Shown here in pieces: positions 41,855 through 50,381 of a stretch of 64,000 bases of DNA. Position numbers and translations under genes: made by a program. Origin of the DNA: a virus; the IMG/VR virus record IMGVR_UViG_3300044731_001604, positions 93,573 through 157,572 of that record; one strand, written 5' to 3'. A model generated the notes under the pieces. That model was not told the DNA's origin. It did not search any database and worked only from the letters and a program-made list of their open reading frames with translations. Every line of letters starts with the position of its first letter. Within the stretch, counting starts at the first letter, position 1.

Positions 41855-43636
41855 ATGTCTTTATTTCAAGCATCAAAACCAAAATCGGCAGGAAAAGTTA
41901 CGGTTCCATCCTCAAATCAATTATCTGAGGTAGTGTGTAAAACTCTTAATCATATGGCACAAATGGCAGGAGCAACTCTTGGTCCCGGCGGTAAACAAGT
42001 TTTGATTGAACGCGGTGAAATTGGCATGAAACCAATCTTAACAAAAGATGGTGTGTCTGTTATTAAATCCCTAGGGTATGATGGCGCGACTCAGCAATTA
42101 ATCCTTGAGGCTGCTAGAGATGCTGCAATCAGAACTGCTACAGAGGCAGGAGATGGTACGACTACTGCTACTGTACTTTCTGCTGCAATTACAAATGCTA
42201 CTGCCCATGTTGTTGCTAATAACCCAAAAGTGTCCCCACAAAAAATAGTACGCGAATTACAAAAAATCGTCCCTGTGCTGATCAAGATGATTAGCGATCT
42301 TAAGATTGACGTTACTGGAGAGAATTACCAAGAAGTTCTGTTAAAAGTTGCCACTTTGTCGGCTAATGGTGATACTGAGTTATCTTCAAAAGTACTTGAA
42401 GGTTTAGATTTAGTTGGAGATGAAGGCGACCTCACAATAGTTGAAGGTACTGGAGAGAGCAGATACTCTATCAATAGAATTAACGGTTACACAGTAGATA
42501 GAGGTCTTGAGGAATCTTGCAGAAATCTAGCTCAGGGTTTTATTAATGACAAATCTGGAACAATGGTAGTACTGGATAATCCGATCTTTATCCTCTATGA
42601 TGGTGTTATTAATGATTTTGGTCAAATTTTTGATGGACTTAGTAAATTAAATGCTACTTTGGAAGCTTCTGGTCGTCCAGATAGAAATGTAGTAGTAGTT
42701 GCTCATGGATTCGGCGAAATGGTATTAGGAGACCTTCACCATAACTGGAATCACCCGAAAGCTCCTCTTAAAGTTTACCCAATGCTAACTCCTGAAAAAG
42801 CAATTGCTAATTGGAGAACACAATTTCTTTATGATTTACAGGCATACACAGGTGCAACTGTGTTCAATCCAGTTGATAGACCTGTAATAGATATTATACC
42901 AGAATCAGTTATTGAATCTAATAGAGCAACTCGCGTAGAAATATCTAGATTCAAATCAATGGTTTTTGCAAAAGAAGATGTTGATGCTGTAAGCATTCGC
43001 GTTGATGAGCTTAAATTTCAAAAAAATGCTCCAGAAAGCGAATATGAGCTTAATGACTTAAATGTTAGAATCGGTAAGTTAACATCTGGAATTGTTAGAC
43101 TTGAAATATTTGGCCCTAGCTCTGGCGAAACTAGAGAGAAACGTGATAGAGCTGAAGATGCTTGGATGGCATTAAAAGGCGCTACTAAATATGGAGCAGT
43201 TCCTGGTGGAGGGTATGTACTTGTAAGACTGGCTGCTGCATTACAATTACAAGTAGATAAAATTCCACCGTCTGCTAAAAAATATGCTTATCAAATTCTT
43301 GCAGAAGCTTTATTAGAGCCAGTTAAATTATTATATAAAAATTATGGTTTTAATGATGAAGAAACTACTGAGCAAATATTTAAAATGTTAAATAATGACG
43401 ATCAAGCATACGACATTTTAGAAGAAATGTGGGTTCCAAAAGAACAATTATTAGATAGCGTTCCTGCTGTTAGCGAAGCGATCAGAAATAGTATTTCAAT
43501 TGCTTCATTGCTCGGTACGTTAGGTGGCATAGTTGCATTTAAACGCGATTATGATTCTGATAAAGAAGAAGAAAGACTTATTCGCAATTTTGAAGCCTCT
43601 ATTGGCGAACGTGGTTCTTTAGCTCAAGGAGAATAA
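41855..43636 (+). CDS. groEL: Phage GroEL-like chaperonin
   Basis: 593 aa, longer than bacterial GroEL (about 545). Conserved ATP-site segments are present: GATLGPGGKQVLIE (about 39-52), TKDGVSVIKSL (63-73), EAGDGTTTATV (97-107, with the Asp87 equivalent), RDRAEDAWMALKGAT (Asp398 equivalent) and AVPGGGYVLVRLA. The apical domain is divergent and the C-terminus lacks the GGM tail, ending GERGSLAQGE. Phage chaperonins are known to fold capsid or other large proteins. It has AGGAGG 5 nt before the ATG and starts the rightward operon. A GroES-like partner is at 37177-37464. Confidence 0.93.
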   Translation: MSLFQASKPKSAGKVTVPSSNQLSEVVCKTLNHMAQMAGATLGPGGKQVLIERGEIGMKPILTKDGVSVIKSLGYDGATQQLILEAARDAAIRTATEAGDGTTTATVLSAAITNATAHVVANNPKVSPQKIVRELQKIVPVLIKMISDLKIDVTGENYQEVLLKVATLSANGDTELSSKVLEGLDLVGDEGDLTIVEGTGESRYSINRINGYTVDRGLEESCRNLAQGFINDKSGTMVVLDNPIFILYDGVINDFGQIFDGLSKLNATLEASGRPDRNVVVVAHGFGEMVLGDLHHNWNHPKAPLKVYPMLTPEKAIANWRTQFLYDLQAYTGATVFNPVDRPVIDIIPESVIESNRATRVEISRFKSMVFAKEDVDAVSIRVDELKFQKNAPESEYELNDLNVRIGKLTSGIVRLEIFGPSSGETREKRDRAEDAWMALKGATKYGAVPGGGYVLVRLAAALQLQVDKIPPSAKKYAYQILAEALLEPVKLLYKNYGFNDEETTEQIFKMLNNDDQAYDILEEMWVPKEQLLDSVPAVSEAIRNSISIASLLGTLGGIVAFKRDYDSDKEEERLIRNFEASIGERGSLAQGE

Positions 43637-43637
43637 A

Positions 43638-43913
43638 ATGCCTTGGTTTACTTACAAATGCAAAGAACATGGAGAGTTCAAGGCATCACTATCTAAAAGA
43701 GAGCAGACTCAAAAATGTCCAGAATGTGATAACACTTGTTATTCTGTGATAAAGTCTGCTTCTATATCTATAGTTGAAAGATTAGATAATGGGGCAATGG
43801 CAAGAACAGTTGAAAGATTACACAACATTGAAGATATTATGAACGAAAGAGCTGATAAACATAGTGCAGAGAATAGTAGCCCAATAGAGGAGTTGGAAAA
43901 TGAGCAAAATTGA
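43638..43913 (+). CDS. FmdB-like zinc-ribbon protein (91 aa)
   Basis: N-terminal zinc ribbon: FTYKCKEHGEF followed by KCPECDNTC, as in FmdB/regulatory zinc-ribbon proteins of about 90 residues. The C-terminal half is helical and acidic. It starts 1 bp after the GroEL stop (GGAGAATAAA-ATG) and overlaps the PLP-enzyme gene by 14 bp, so it is part of a tight operon. Possible roles are DNA/RNA binding or partner binding; none is proven. Confidence 0.65.
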   Translation: MPWFTYKCKEHGEFKASLSKREQTQKCPECDNTCYSVIKSASISIVERLDNGAMARTVERLHNIEDIMNERADKHSAENSSPIEELENEQN

Positions 43914-44925
43914 TGTTGGTTTTGGCATACCGCTTTATATGCAACCATATTGGGATGAATCCGGAGAATATTTTCCTCACGCACTAGATAGCGTATTTAT
44001 CAATGAAGAGCTTAGCTATACTCATGGAGACATTGACGTATCTTTAGAGAATATAATTAGAATAACACACGAAATGGTCGGTAATGCTGTCACAGAAGGT
44101 TCTACTATAGTGGTAGGAAATGGCGCATCTCAAGTAATTTCTTCCGTAGGGTACGCTTCTAAAGCTTTGGGATATGATGATTTCAGCTTAAACGCACCGT
44201 TCTGGGGTAGATTAGAGTTTCTATTGACAGTTGGCCAAAAGGCGTATGATTTTACAAATGCTAAACCAAGAAAAACTCCTAAAAAACCAATATTTGATTT
44301 TGTAACTAGACCAAATAATCCGGATTCAAGTATGAGAGGGGCGGATGAATCCTTCTCGGTTGTTGACATGTGCTATAATTGGCCTCAGTACGTCCCTCAA
44401 GTAGAAAAAGGCGATTATGATGTTATGATTTTTAGCCTAGCGAAGGCTACAGGACATGCTGGAACAAGAATTGGCTGGGCAGTTGTAAAAGATCCAGAAG
44501 TTGCAGCAATAATGAAAGATTATATGGAGCTATCAACATGTGGAGTGTCGGTAGATTCTCAAAGAAAAGCTGATGGAGTCTTCACAAGAATCCTGTCTTT
44601 ATCAAGATTCTTTAAATCTCCGTTTGATTACGCAAAAGAAGAGCTATCATTAAGATGGGAAGTATTTAAAAATGGCGTAAAAGACAATACTGACTTTAAA
44701 CTACTAAATCAACATGGTATGTTTGCATTTTGTGAATTGTCATCTAATGATGAGCCTGTTGGTTTTATGGACAACAAATATGACTTAATAGTTACCCCAG
44801 GAAGAAATCTAGGATTGACAAGCGATTCAAATTGCTTTAGAATAAATCTTGGATGTTCTGAAGAGAACTTTACCAAAATGATGGGGTCTTTACGTGCAAA
44901 TAAACCTAGTATCACTGGAAATTGA
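43900..44925 (+). CDS. Alliinase/TAA1-like PLP-dependent enzyme
   Basis: 341 aa, fold-type I aminotransferase/lyase. The cofactor residues all appear: GNGASQ (73-78, phosphate loop), TRPNNPD (136-142), VVDMCYNWPQY with Asp156 and Tyr159, SLAKATGHAGTRIGWA with Lys182 as the Schiff-base lysine, and CFRINLG with Arg314 for the substrate carboxylate. 'K-x-TGHAGTRIGWA' and 'D..Y.WPQY' are hallmark segments of the alliinase/tryptophan aminotransferase (TAA1) family, which is rare in phages as far as I know. It is slightly short relative to plant TAA1. The substrate is unknown; amino-acid metabolism or base modification are candidates. GGAG site; overlaps neighbours on both sides. Confidence 0.82.
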   Translation: MSKIDVGFGIPLYMQPYWDESGEYFPHALDSVFINEELSYTHGDIDVSLENIIRITHEMVGNAVTEGSTIVVGNGASQVISSVGYASKALGYDDFSLNAPFWGRLEFLLTVGQKAYDFTNAKPRKTPKKPIFDFVTRPNNPDSSMRGADESFSVVDMCYNWPQYVPQVEKGDYDVMIFSLAKATGHAGTRIGWAVVKDPEVAAIMKDYMELSTCGVSVDSQRKADGVFTRILSLSRFFKSPFDYAKEELSLRWEVFKNGVKDNTDFKLLNQHGMFAFCELSSNDEPVGFMDNKYDLIVTPGRNLGLTSDSNCFRINLGCSEENFTKMMGSLRANKPSITGN

Positions 44926-46603
44926 AGGATTTAGAAGTTTTAGGCAATATACAAAGATTGATTTTCCTAAAAACGATTCCTTAGTACTTATTTCAGGTAA
45001 ATGGAAGGATACTGATGTTTCTTCCGGATCTGGAAAGTCTTCTATATTAGAAGCCATTGCATTCTGTCTTGATATTTCAACAGCAAGTGCTACCTCATTA
45101 AAAAATTGGGATTCTAAAAAGATGCTAGTCAAACTCACCTTGTCAAAAGGTGATGATATTATACAAATAACTAGAGATCCAAAGCTTTCTATATCTGTCA
45201 ATGGTGTTCCTTATGAAGGACTTGTAAAAGGCTCTAAGGAAAGATTGCAAGAACTATTAGGTGTTAATCCAGATATGCTTAAAACAATGACGTATAGAAA
45301 ACAACGAGTTGCAGGAAAAATAATAAGATCAACAGATTCACAAATAAAAGAGTTTTTAACCCAAACCCTTGGTTTAGATGAAATAGAAAATTTTATAGAA
45401 GAAAATTCAAAGCTGATTAATACTACCTCTAGATCTTTAGATATCATAAGAGCAAATTATGAGTCTGCAACAAAAAATTTATCAAGCAGCAATATATCAG
45501 ATGAAGAAATTCAATCATTGAAAAACGGCGTTATTGAAGCCGAAAGTACTTTTGAAAAATATAAAGATGACACTGCTAACAAAAATTTAACTACGGAAAT
45601 CAATAATTTAACAATTGAATATAAGAAAAGTATTGAAATAAAAAACAATGTTGAAAAAGCAAAATATTCTAATGATAATATTAAAAAAACAATTATTAAT
45701 TTAATAAATGAAATAGAACACCTTTCAAAATCATCTTGCCCAACATGCCTTAGAGATTGGCAAGAATCCAAGCAATTGTTAGATATTAAAACAAAAGAAA
45801 AAGATGCTTTAATTTTAAAATTTCAAGATAATTTATCATATATCAAAGATTCAGAATCTGTAATTTCTAATTATTCCAAATTGGAATATAAAATAAATGA
45901 GTTAAATAAACAACTTGCGATGATATCAGCTCCAAAAAACATGGCGTACCAATCATTACTCAATGCTAAGTCAGCTTTATCTATGGGAATGTCAAAAAGA
46001 AACTCATATATAGAACTAACAAATAGAGTTTCAGAATTATTTAACGAAGGCAGAATCAAGCAGCAAGAGTTAGAAGTGTTAGAATCAACTAACAAGCTTC
46101 TTGGCAGAACTGGATTTTTAGGCAATATTTTTGATGAAATTTTAGCCGACATTCAAATAAGAACAAATGATATGCTTTCAAATTTTCCAAATGCAAGTCA
46201 ATTTACGGTACAAATAAGCTCTACCAAAGAAGTTAAATCAAAGGGCACCACAAAAAAAGAAATATCTATTACCATAAATAACAATGGTAACGAAATCGGA
46301 ATAGATGACTTGTCAGGTGGTCAACAATCTGCTATAGAACTCTGCTCTGATTTAGCAGCCGCTGAGGTTATAAGAGCAAGATCTGGGTGCGGTTTAGGTT
46401 GGATATGCCTAGACGAAGTTATGGACGGCTTAGGCGCTGTTGAAAAAGAGGCTGCTGTAAATATGATAAGACAGCGAGTTAAGGGCCTAGTATTAATGAT
46501 TGAGCATTCAACTGAGATTAAAGAATCGTTTAATGAAGTAATAGAAATAGAGTTTTCCGGCAAAGAAAGCCGTTTAACTATAACAAATAATGTGGTATAT
46601 TAG
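44894..46603 (+). CDS. sbcC: SbcC/Rad50-like ATPase (T4 gp46-like)
   Basis: 569 aa, GTG start within the end of the PLP gene (GGGG ahead). Walker A is SSGSGKSSILEAIAF (about 49), a coiled-coil region spans about 170-400 with a central zinc hook SCPTCLRDW, and the C-terminal lobe has DDLSGGQQSAIELC (signature), LGWICLDEVMDGLG (Walker B) and MIEHS. It is the partner of SbcD at 36174-37184. Short coiled coils and size match phage gp46 rather than full bacterial SbcC (about 1050 aa). Confidence 0.9.
   Translation: MQINLVSLEIEGFRSFRQYTKIDFPKNDSLVLISGKWKDTDVSSGSGKSSILEAIAFCLDISTASATSLKNWDSKKMLVKLTLSKGDDIIQITRDPKLSISVNGVPYEGLVKGSKERLQELLGVNPDMLKTMTYRKQRVAGKIIRSTDSQIKEFLTQTLGLDEIENFIEENSKLINTTSRSLDIIRANYESATKNLSSSNISDEEIQSLKNGVIEAESTFEKYKDDTANKNLTTEINNLTIEYKKSIEIKNNVEKAKYSNDNIKKTIINLINEIEHLSKSSCPTCLRDWQESKQLLDIKTKEKDALILKFQDNLSYIKDSESVISNYSKLEYKINELNKQLAMISAPKNMAYQSLLNAKSALSMGMSKRNSYIELTNRVSELFNEGRIKQQELEVLESTNKLLGRTGFLGNIFDEILADIQIRTNDMLSNFPNASQFTVQISSTKEVKSKGTTKKEISITINNNGNEIGIDDLSGGQQSAIELCSDLAAAEVIRARSGCGLGWICLDEVMDGLGAVEKEAAVNMIRQRVKGLVLMIEHSTEIKESFNEVIEIEFSGKESRLTITNNVVY
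46573..46601 (+). promoter_or_regulatory. Extended -10 promoter (TGTGGTATATT), possible leaderless start
   Basis: -10 TATATT (46596-46601) preceded by TGTGG, weak -35 TTTAAC (46573-46578) at 17 nt. The next start codon is only 6 bp downstream (46607). Confidence 0.5.
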
Positions 46604-46606
46604 GTT

Positions 46607-47038
46607 ATGCAAAATAATAATATTGAATTCAAAGACTATATCCCAGAAGACGAAATGAGAAACTATTTCTCAATTATCGAAAAAGATAAAGATGTCTCCG
46701 TATGCCTTTTAGCAAGTGCAGATGGGGCTGGTTCTTCTGTTTATATCGAAACTACAGCAGATAATGAATATATTGAAGGTGTGATTAAAGTGTTCTTAAA
46801 TGCAACAGATATAAGACGATACGGCAAAACGGTTGCAATAGATGAGCATGTTGAAAACGATAGAGTTAGAAAATGGGAAATGCCGTACAGTTCATTCCTA
46901 TCATACATTAAAGAAATCAATGAAAAGCGTATTGCTAAAAACCAAAAAGGTATTAAAGCAGTAGCAACTATAATCTTAAATAATAAATTAGTTGACATAG
47001 ATGTAATTTATACACCAGAAAAAAATTTTAGTAACTAA
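46607..47038 (+). CDS. Hypothetical protein (143 aa)
   Basis: Starts MQNNNIEFKDYIPEDEMRNYF; alpha/beta, no motif recognised. The start has only a weak TTAGG ahead and is 6 bp after a TGTGG-TATATT promoter that overlaps the SbcC stop. Placement in the recombination operon suggests a DNA-metabolism role. Confidence 0.5.
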   Translation: MQNNNIEFKDYIPEDEMRNYFSIIEKDKDVSVCLLASADGAGSSVYIETTADNEYIEGVIKVFLNATDIRRYGKTVAIDEHVENDRVRKWEMPYSSFLSYIKEINEKRIAKNQKGIKAVATIILNNKLVDIDVIYTPEKNFSN

Positions 47039-47049
47039 AAGGAGGACTT

Positions 47050-47232
47050 TTGGAAGAATTAAAAATTTTAAGAAGCCAATTTCAAGAACAACTAGATGAA
47101 ACAGTTAAAAGTATTCAAAATTTAAATCAAAAATTGCAATCCGAAGGGGAAAAAGTCAACCAACTTAGAGGCGCTTTGTACGCATTGGATGTATTAGCTT
47201 CAAAACTTGAACAAGAAAAGAAAGAAGGTTAA
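47050..47232 (+). CDS. Small coiled-coil protein (60 aa), TTG start
   Basis: TTG start at 47050-47052 with GGAGG 5 nt ahead. Almost the entire protein is a heptad-like helix (LDETVKSIQNLNQKLQSEGE). It may be an oligomerisation partner of the neighbouring genes. No family is recognised. Confidence 0.5.
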   Translation: MEELKILRSQFQEQLDETVKSIQNLNQKLQSEGEKVNQLRGALYALDVLASKLEQEKKEG

Positions 47233-47234
47233 TT

Positions 47235-47531
47235 ATGGCTAAAAAAGCAAAAAAGGGCCCAAAAGATTTATACGATAAGGTTAAGGATATTGATCCATAT
47301 TTTGCGGAAGAAGCATATTCTGCAACAGACGAAAAATTAAATGAAAAAATGGCTGGTTTTAGCAAAACATTAACTGAGATTGAAGAAGCTAGAGATATGG
47401 ACGAATCTCTTAAACAATTAAGAGAACAATTAAAAGTTGCTGGTCAAACATATTCAGAGCCAATTAAGGGCATTAAACTTAAGCGCAAATTGGTATACAA
47501 GATTCTTAAAGAGAGAGGCAAAGTACCTTGA
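47235..47531 (+). CDS. Small basic hypothetical protein (98 aa)
   Basis: Lys-rich start (MAKKAKKGPKDLYDKVKDI), helical acidic middle and basic C-terminus (IKLKRKLVYKILKERGK). It begins 2 bp after the coiled-coil gene and overlaps the resolvase gene by 4 bp. The role is unknown; coupling to a Holliday-junction enzyme suggests recombination. Confidence 0.5.
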   Translation: MAKKAKKGPKDLYDKVKDIDPYFAEEAYSATDEKLNEKMAGFSKTLTEIEEARDMDESLKQLREQLKVAGQTYSEPIKGIKLKRKLVYKILKERGKVP

Positions 47532-48121
47532 AAATTTTAGGGTTAGATATGGCAACAAAAACTGGGTTTGCTATCATAGAAGATGGCAAACTCACGCACT
47601 ATGGCCTTCTCAAAGAAGAGAAGGTCAATTTGCCAGATTTGGCTGAAGACTTCTCATTCCTTAAAAGAGCTATTGGGGCTACGAAACAAATATCTGATCT
47701 GATAAAAGAACACAAACCTGATAAAATTTTTATAGAACAAACAAATACTGGCAAATTCAGACAAAGCCAAAAACAACTAGAGATGCTACATTGTTGTTTT
47801 TTGCAAGAAATATTAAAGCTTGGCGAACATTATCCAAAAAACGTATTCTATGTAGATACCAGCAAATGGAGATCTGTATTAAAAATACGCCTATCTAAAG
47901 AACAAAGAGAACACAATAAAAAGGTTAAAAATAGAGTAGCTAAAGGCAAAATCACAAGCAAGCACTTAGCGGTCCTGTGGGTAAATCAAACTTATGGACT
48001 ATCGCTTAAACAAAAAGATCACGATATCTGCGATGCAATATGCCTATCTTCATTTGGGTTATTAAAATCAAAAGAAGTAAAAAAAGATATAGATTTTGAA
48101 GAAATCCTCAAAATCAATTAA
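47528..48121 (+). CDS. RuvC-like Holliday-junction resolvase
   Basis: 197 aa, RNase-H-fold resolvase. The acidic residues are in ILGLDMATKTGFA (Asp7), KIFIEQTN (Glu70) and KDHDICDAICL (C-terminal Asp pair). It would resolve four-way junctions created by UvsX/UvsW recombination so that concatemers can be packaged. Length matches RuvC. It overlaps the preceding gene by 4 bp. Confidence 0.82.
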   Translation: MKILGLDMATKTGFAIIEDGKLTHYGLLKEEKVNLPDLAEDFSFLKRAIGATKQISDLIKEHKPDKIFIEQTNTGKFRQSQKQLEMLHCCFLQEILKLGEHYPKNVFYVDTSKWRSVLKIRLSKEQREHNKKVKNRVAKGKITSKHLAVLWVNQTYGLSLKQKDHDICDAICLSSFGLLKSKEVKKDIDFEEILKIN

Positions 48122-48141
48122 AAAATATAGTATATATCAGT

Positions 48142-48972
48142 ATGAATAATTATAACAACTATAACAATAATTTTCTTGATAATGACAGTCAATACACTTC
48201 TTCTTCAAATGAAGTGTTTGAAGAAATTTATGAAGAATACGAAGAAGAAGTTGCAGAAGCAGAGGCCCAAGCGGTTGTCTTATCAGAAGCTTTAAAAAGA
48301 ATTCAACAAGCAAAGCTGTACGAAGCCTTATTAAATCATCAATTATTTTCACCAGGCTCTGCAAGTCCAGAAATTATCAAAATTGTATCTAAAGAATTCA
48401 AGGACTTCATCCTGTCTAGACTTGAGAACCTTCTTGGTATTAAATCTGATAAAACTCAAATTTCATCACAACAAGTATTTAATGATCAAGAAATTAATGC
48501 TTTAAAAGCAATTTCTAAAAGATTGATTGAAAAAGATAGCTTGCAACAGGTACAAACACAGCAAGTTCAGACAGCTCAGACTCAAACATCTGCTCAAGCA
48601 ATTTTAACTAATCAAGTTCCAGTAATTACACCAGTGCAGGCACAACCGGAAGCTATTTCCGAAGTTCAACAAACTGAACCTAAAAGAGTTATTAAGCGTG
48701 TGGTTAAGAAAGTTTCTAAACAACCACAACAAGAGTATGTAGAATCTGAAAAAACTAGAACACCAAGAGCTAAAACTCAAAATATTGGCGCAGTATCTGG
48801 ACAAGATCTTGGACAAGTATCTTCTCCAGAAAGACCACCAATGAAAATGCCGTCAGCATCTGAAATGGATGCAATAAATGCTAGACAGGCAGATTTCAAT
48901 TCGTCTAGGTCAAGTGCTACTAATTTAGCTGGATCAAATTTAACAAGTTTAGTATCAAAATTAACAAAATAA
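48142..48972 (+). CDS. Hypothetical protein with Gln-rich, low-complexity middle (276 aa)
   Basis: The N-terminus is Asn/Tyr-rich (MNNYNNYNNNFLDND) and then Glu-rich; helices follow. Residues about 130-190 have VQTQQVQTAQTQT and similar Gln/Thr/Val repeats. The C-terminus is Ser/Ala-rich. No ribosome site is seen; TATAGTATATATCAGT abuts the ATG, another possible leaderless start. Low complexity suggests a scaffold, tether or phase-forming role, but nothing specific is shown. Confidence 0.5.
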   Translation: MNNYNNYNNNFLDNDSQYTSSSNEVFEEIYEEYEEEVAEAEAQAVVLSEALKRIQQAKLYEALLNHQLFSPGSASPEIIKIVSKEFKDFILSRLENLLGIKSDKTQISSQQVFNDQEINALKAISKRLIEKDSLQQVQTQQVQTAQTQTSAQAILTNQVPVITPVQAQPEAISEVQQTEPKRVIKRVVKKVSKQPQQEYVESEKTRTPRAKTQNIGAVSGQDLGQVSSPERPPMKMPSASEMDAINARQADFNSSRSSATNLAGSNLTSLVSKLTK

Positions 48973-48984
48973 CAAGGAGACCCT

Positions 48985-49626
48985 ATGAGTACATTACAAA
49001 AATTAGAAGATGCGTTCGCGAAAATTAACGAATTACAAACAAAAATTACTCAACTTGAGCAAGAAAATGGACAAACAAAACAAGCTACTCAAAATATTAT
49101 TAATGCAATTAACTCTATCGTAGAAGGAGTTAACGGTAAAAATAGAGAATTATCTGAGATGGGAAATGCAACCATTAACAGATTAATGGGATTAGAGCAA
49201 GCTCATGCTGCTATCTCAAAAACAATTTCTGCTGTAGTGTCAGAATTGTCTGATTCTGGAAATTTAGATCAAAATTCAGTTATGACAAGACTTAGAAAAT
49301 CTGACGAGGCTGCTGATAAATCTAGAATTGATCAAATGTTGCAATTAGGAGTTATCGCTGAATCAAATACAGTTAATTCTGACTCTTTAATCACTGTTAG
49401 CCAAACTTTTACACCAGAAGGAAAAGAAGCTACAGTTATTGCTGAATACAGATCTTATGAACTATCTAGCGAATTATTAGACGAAGCTGCAAGAGAGAAA
49501 TATGTTGGTAAAAACGTTGGCGATGTAGTAGAAATTGATGTAGATGGCGGTAAGTTATCAACTACAATTATTGGTTCATATAGCCTTGTAAATCAAGAAA
49601 AAACAAGCGAAACAGTAGGCGCCTAA
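48985..49626 (+). CDS. Coiled-coil protein with GreA-like C-terminal domain
   Basis: 213 aa. The first 120 residues are coiled coil (KLEDAFAKINELQTKITQLE). The C-terminal part, SSELLDEAAREKYVGKNVGDVVEIDVDGGKLST, follows the pattern of the GreA/GreB FKBP-like domain ('SPLGRALLGKKVGDVVEV...G'). Gre factors act on stalled RNA polymerase, so a phage Gre-like regulator is possible. It is divergent and longer in the coil. AAGGAG precedes the ATG. Confidence 0.45.
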   Translation: MSTLQKLEDAFAKINELQTKITQLEQENGQTKQATQNIINAINSIVEGVNGKNRELSEMGNATINRLMGLEQAHAAISKTISAVVSELSDSGNLDQNSVMTRLRKSDEAADKSRIDQMLQLGVIAESNTVNSDSLITVSQTFTPEGKEATVIAEYRSYELSSELLDEAAREKYVGKNVGDVVEIDVDGGKLSTTIIGSYSLVNQEKTSETVGA

Positions 49627-49643
49627 TTAGATCGGAGGTTCCT

Positions 49644-50009
49644 ATGGGTCGGAAACCTAACGGCGGAAGAACCGAAAGAATCAGCAGAAGTAAGGATAAG
49701 TCGGGCGGCGATGACAAGATTAGAAAATTAAAAATTGAAATCGACGCCCTTAAAAGAGAGAATTTACAACTAAGAAAGCTTCTAAATAAGACAGAAAATG
49801 AAATGGCTCAGTATATTAATCGTTTAGAAGCAAGTAACGATCCTCAAGCTAACGATGAAGTGGATGATAATATTAAGGGCGATGAACAACATTGTGAAGA
49901 TTGCGGCAAAGGTTTAATGATTAAGACAACCGAAATAATCATTAGAGACTCTGTTAAAAAATTTTATACATGTAATGTCTGTGGCCACGGAAAGGTAATT
50001 AAAGAATAA
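49644..50009 (+). CDS. Coiled-coil and zinc-ribbon protein (121 aa)
   Basis: Basic N-terminus (MGRKPNGGRTERISRSK), a coiled-coil (LKIEIDALKRENLQLRKLL), an acidic linker and a C-terminal zinc ribbon: CEDCGKGL ... CNVCGHGK. The arrangement suggests a DNA- or RNA-polymerase-binding adaptor. GGAGG lies 6 nt before the ATG. The function is unknown. Confidence 0.6.
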   Translation: MGRKPNGGRTERISRSKDKSGGDDKIRKLKIEIDALKRENLQLRKLLNKTENEMAQYINRLEASNDPQANDEVDDNIKGDEQHCEDCGKGLMIKTTEIIIRDSVKKFYTCNVCGHGKVIKE

Positions 50010-50381
50010 ATGTTTTTCTTTGGAGAGAATTCTGAACATTTAAAGGCAGTAGTCGTGCTGGAGACCTTGAAAGAGGATTTAGCAAGAAGTACGCTATTTC
50101 TCTCCAAAGAAGAAGTTTTGATACAAAAAACAAAGTCTTTAATATCATTCCTAACAGCAGCATTAGATCATTTGAAACATGAAGCTCAAATAGTTAGCAT
50201 GAGAGAATATCAAAAAATGAGATATGAGCTAGTCGAAGAGCTTCAAAGAATGGAACGAATTAAAGAAAGGTCCTATTTCTATAAGCAGCAGATAGTCGAC
50301 CTGACTGAAAGAATTGATAGACAACGACTACTTATTAGTACCTTAAAATCTAAGGTTTTGGAGTTTAAACGTGATAGATAA
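50010..50381 (+). CDS. Coiled-coil hypothetical protein (123 aa)
   Basis: Begins 1 bp after the previous stop and overlaps the next gene by 11 bp. Almost all helical, with Arg/Glu-rich heptads (YELVEELQRMERIKERSYF). No catalytic motif is seen. Probably an assembly or transcription partner of its coupled neighbours; inference only. Confidence 0.5.
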   Translation: MFFFGENSEHLKAVVVLETLKEDLARSTLFLSKEEVLIQKTKSLISFLTAALDHLKHEAQIVSMREYQKMRYELVEELQRMERIKERSYFYKQQIVDLTERIDRQRLLISTLKSKVLEFKRDR

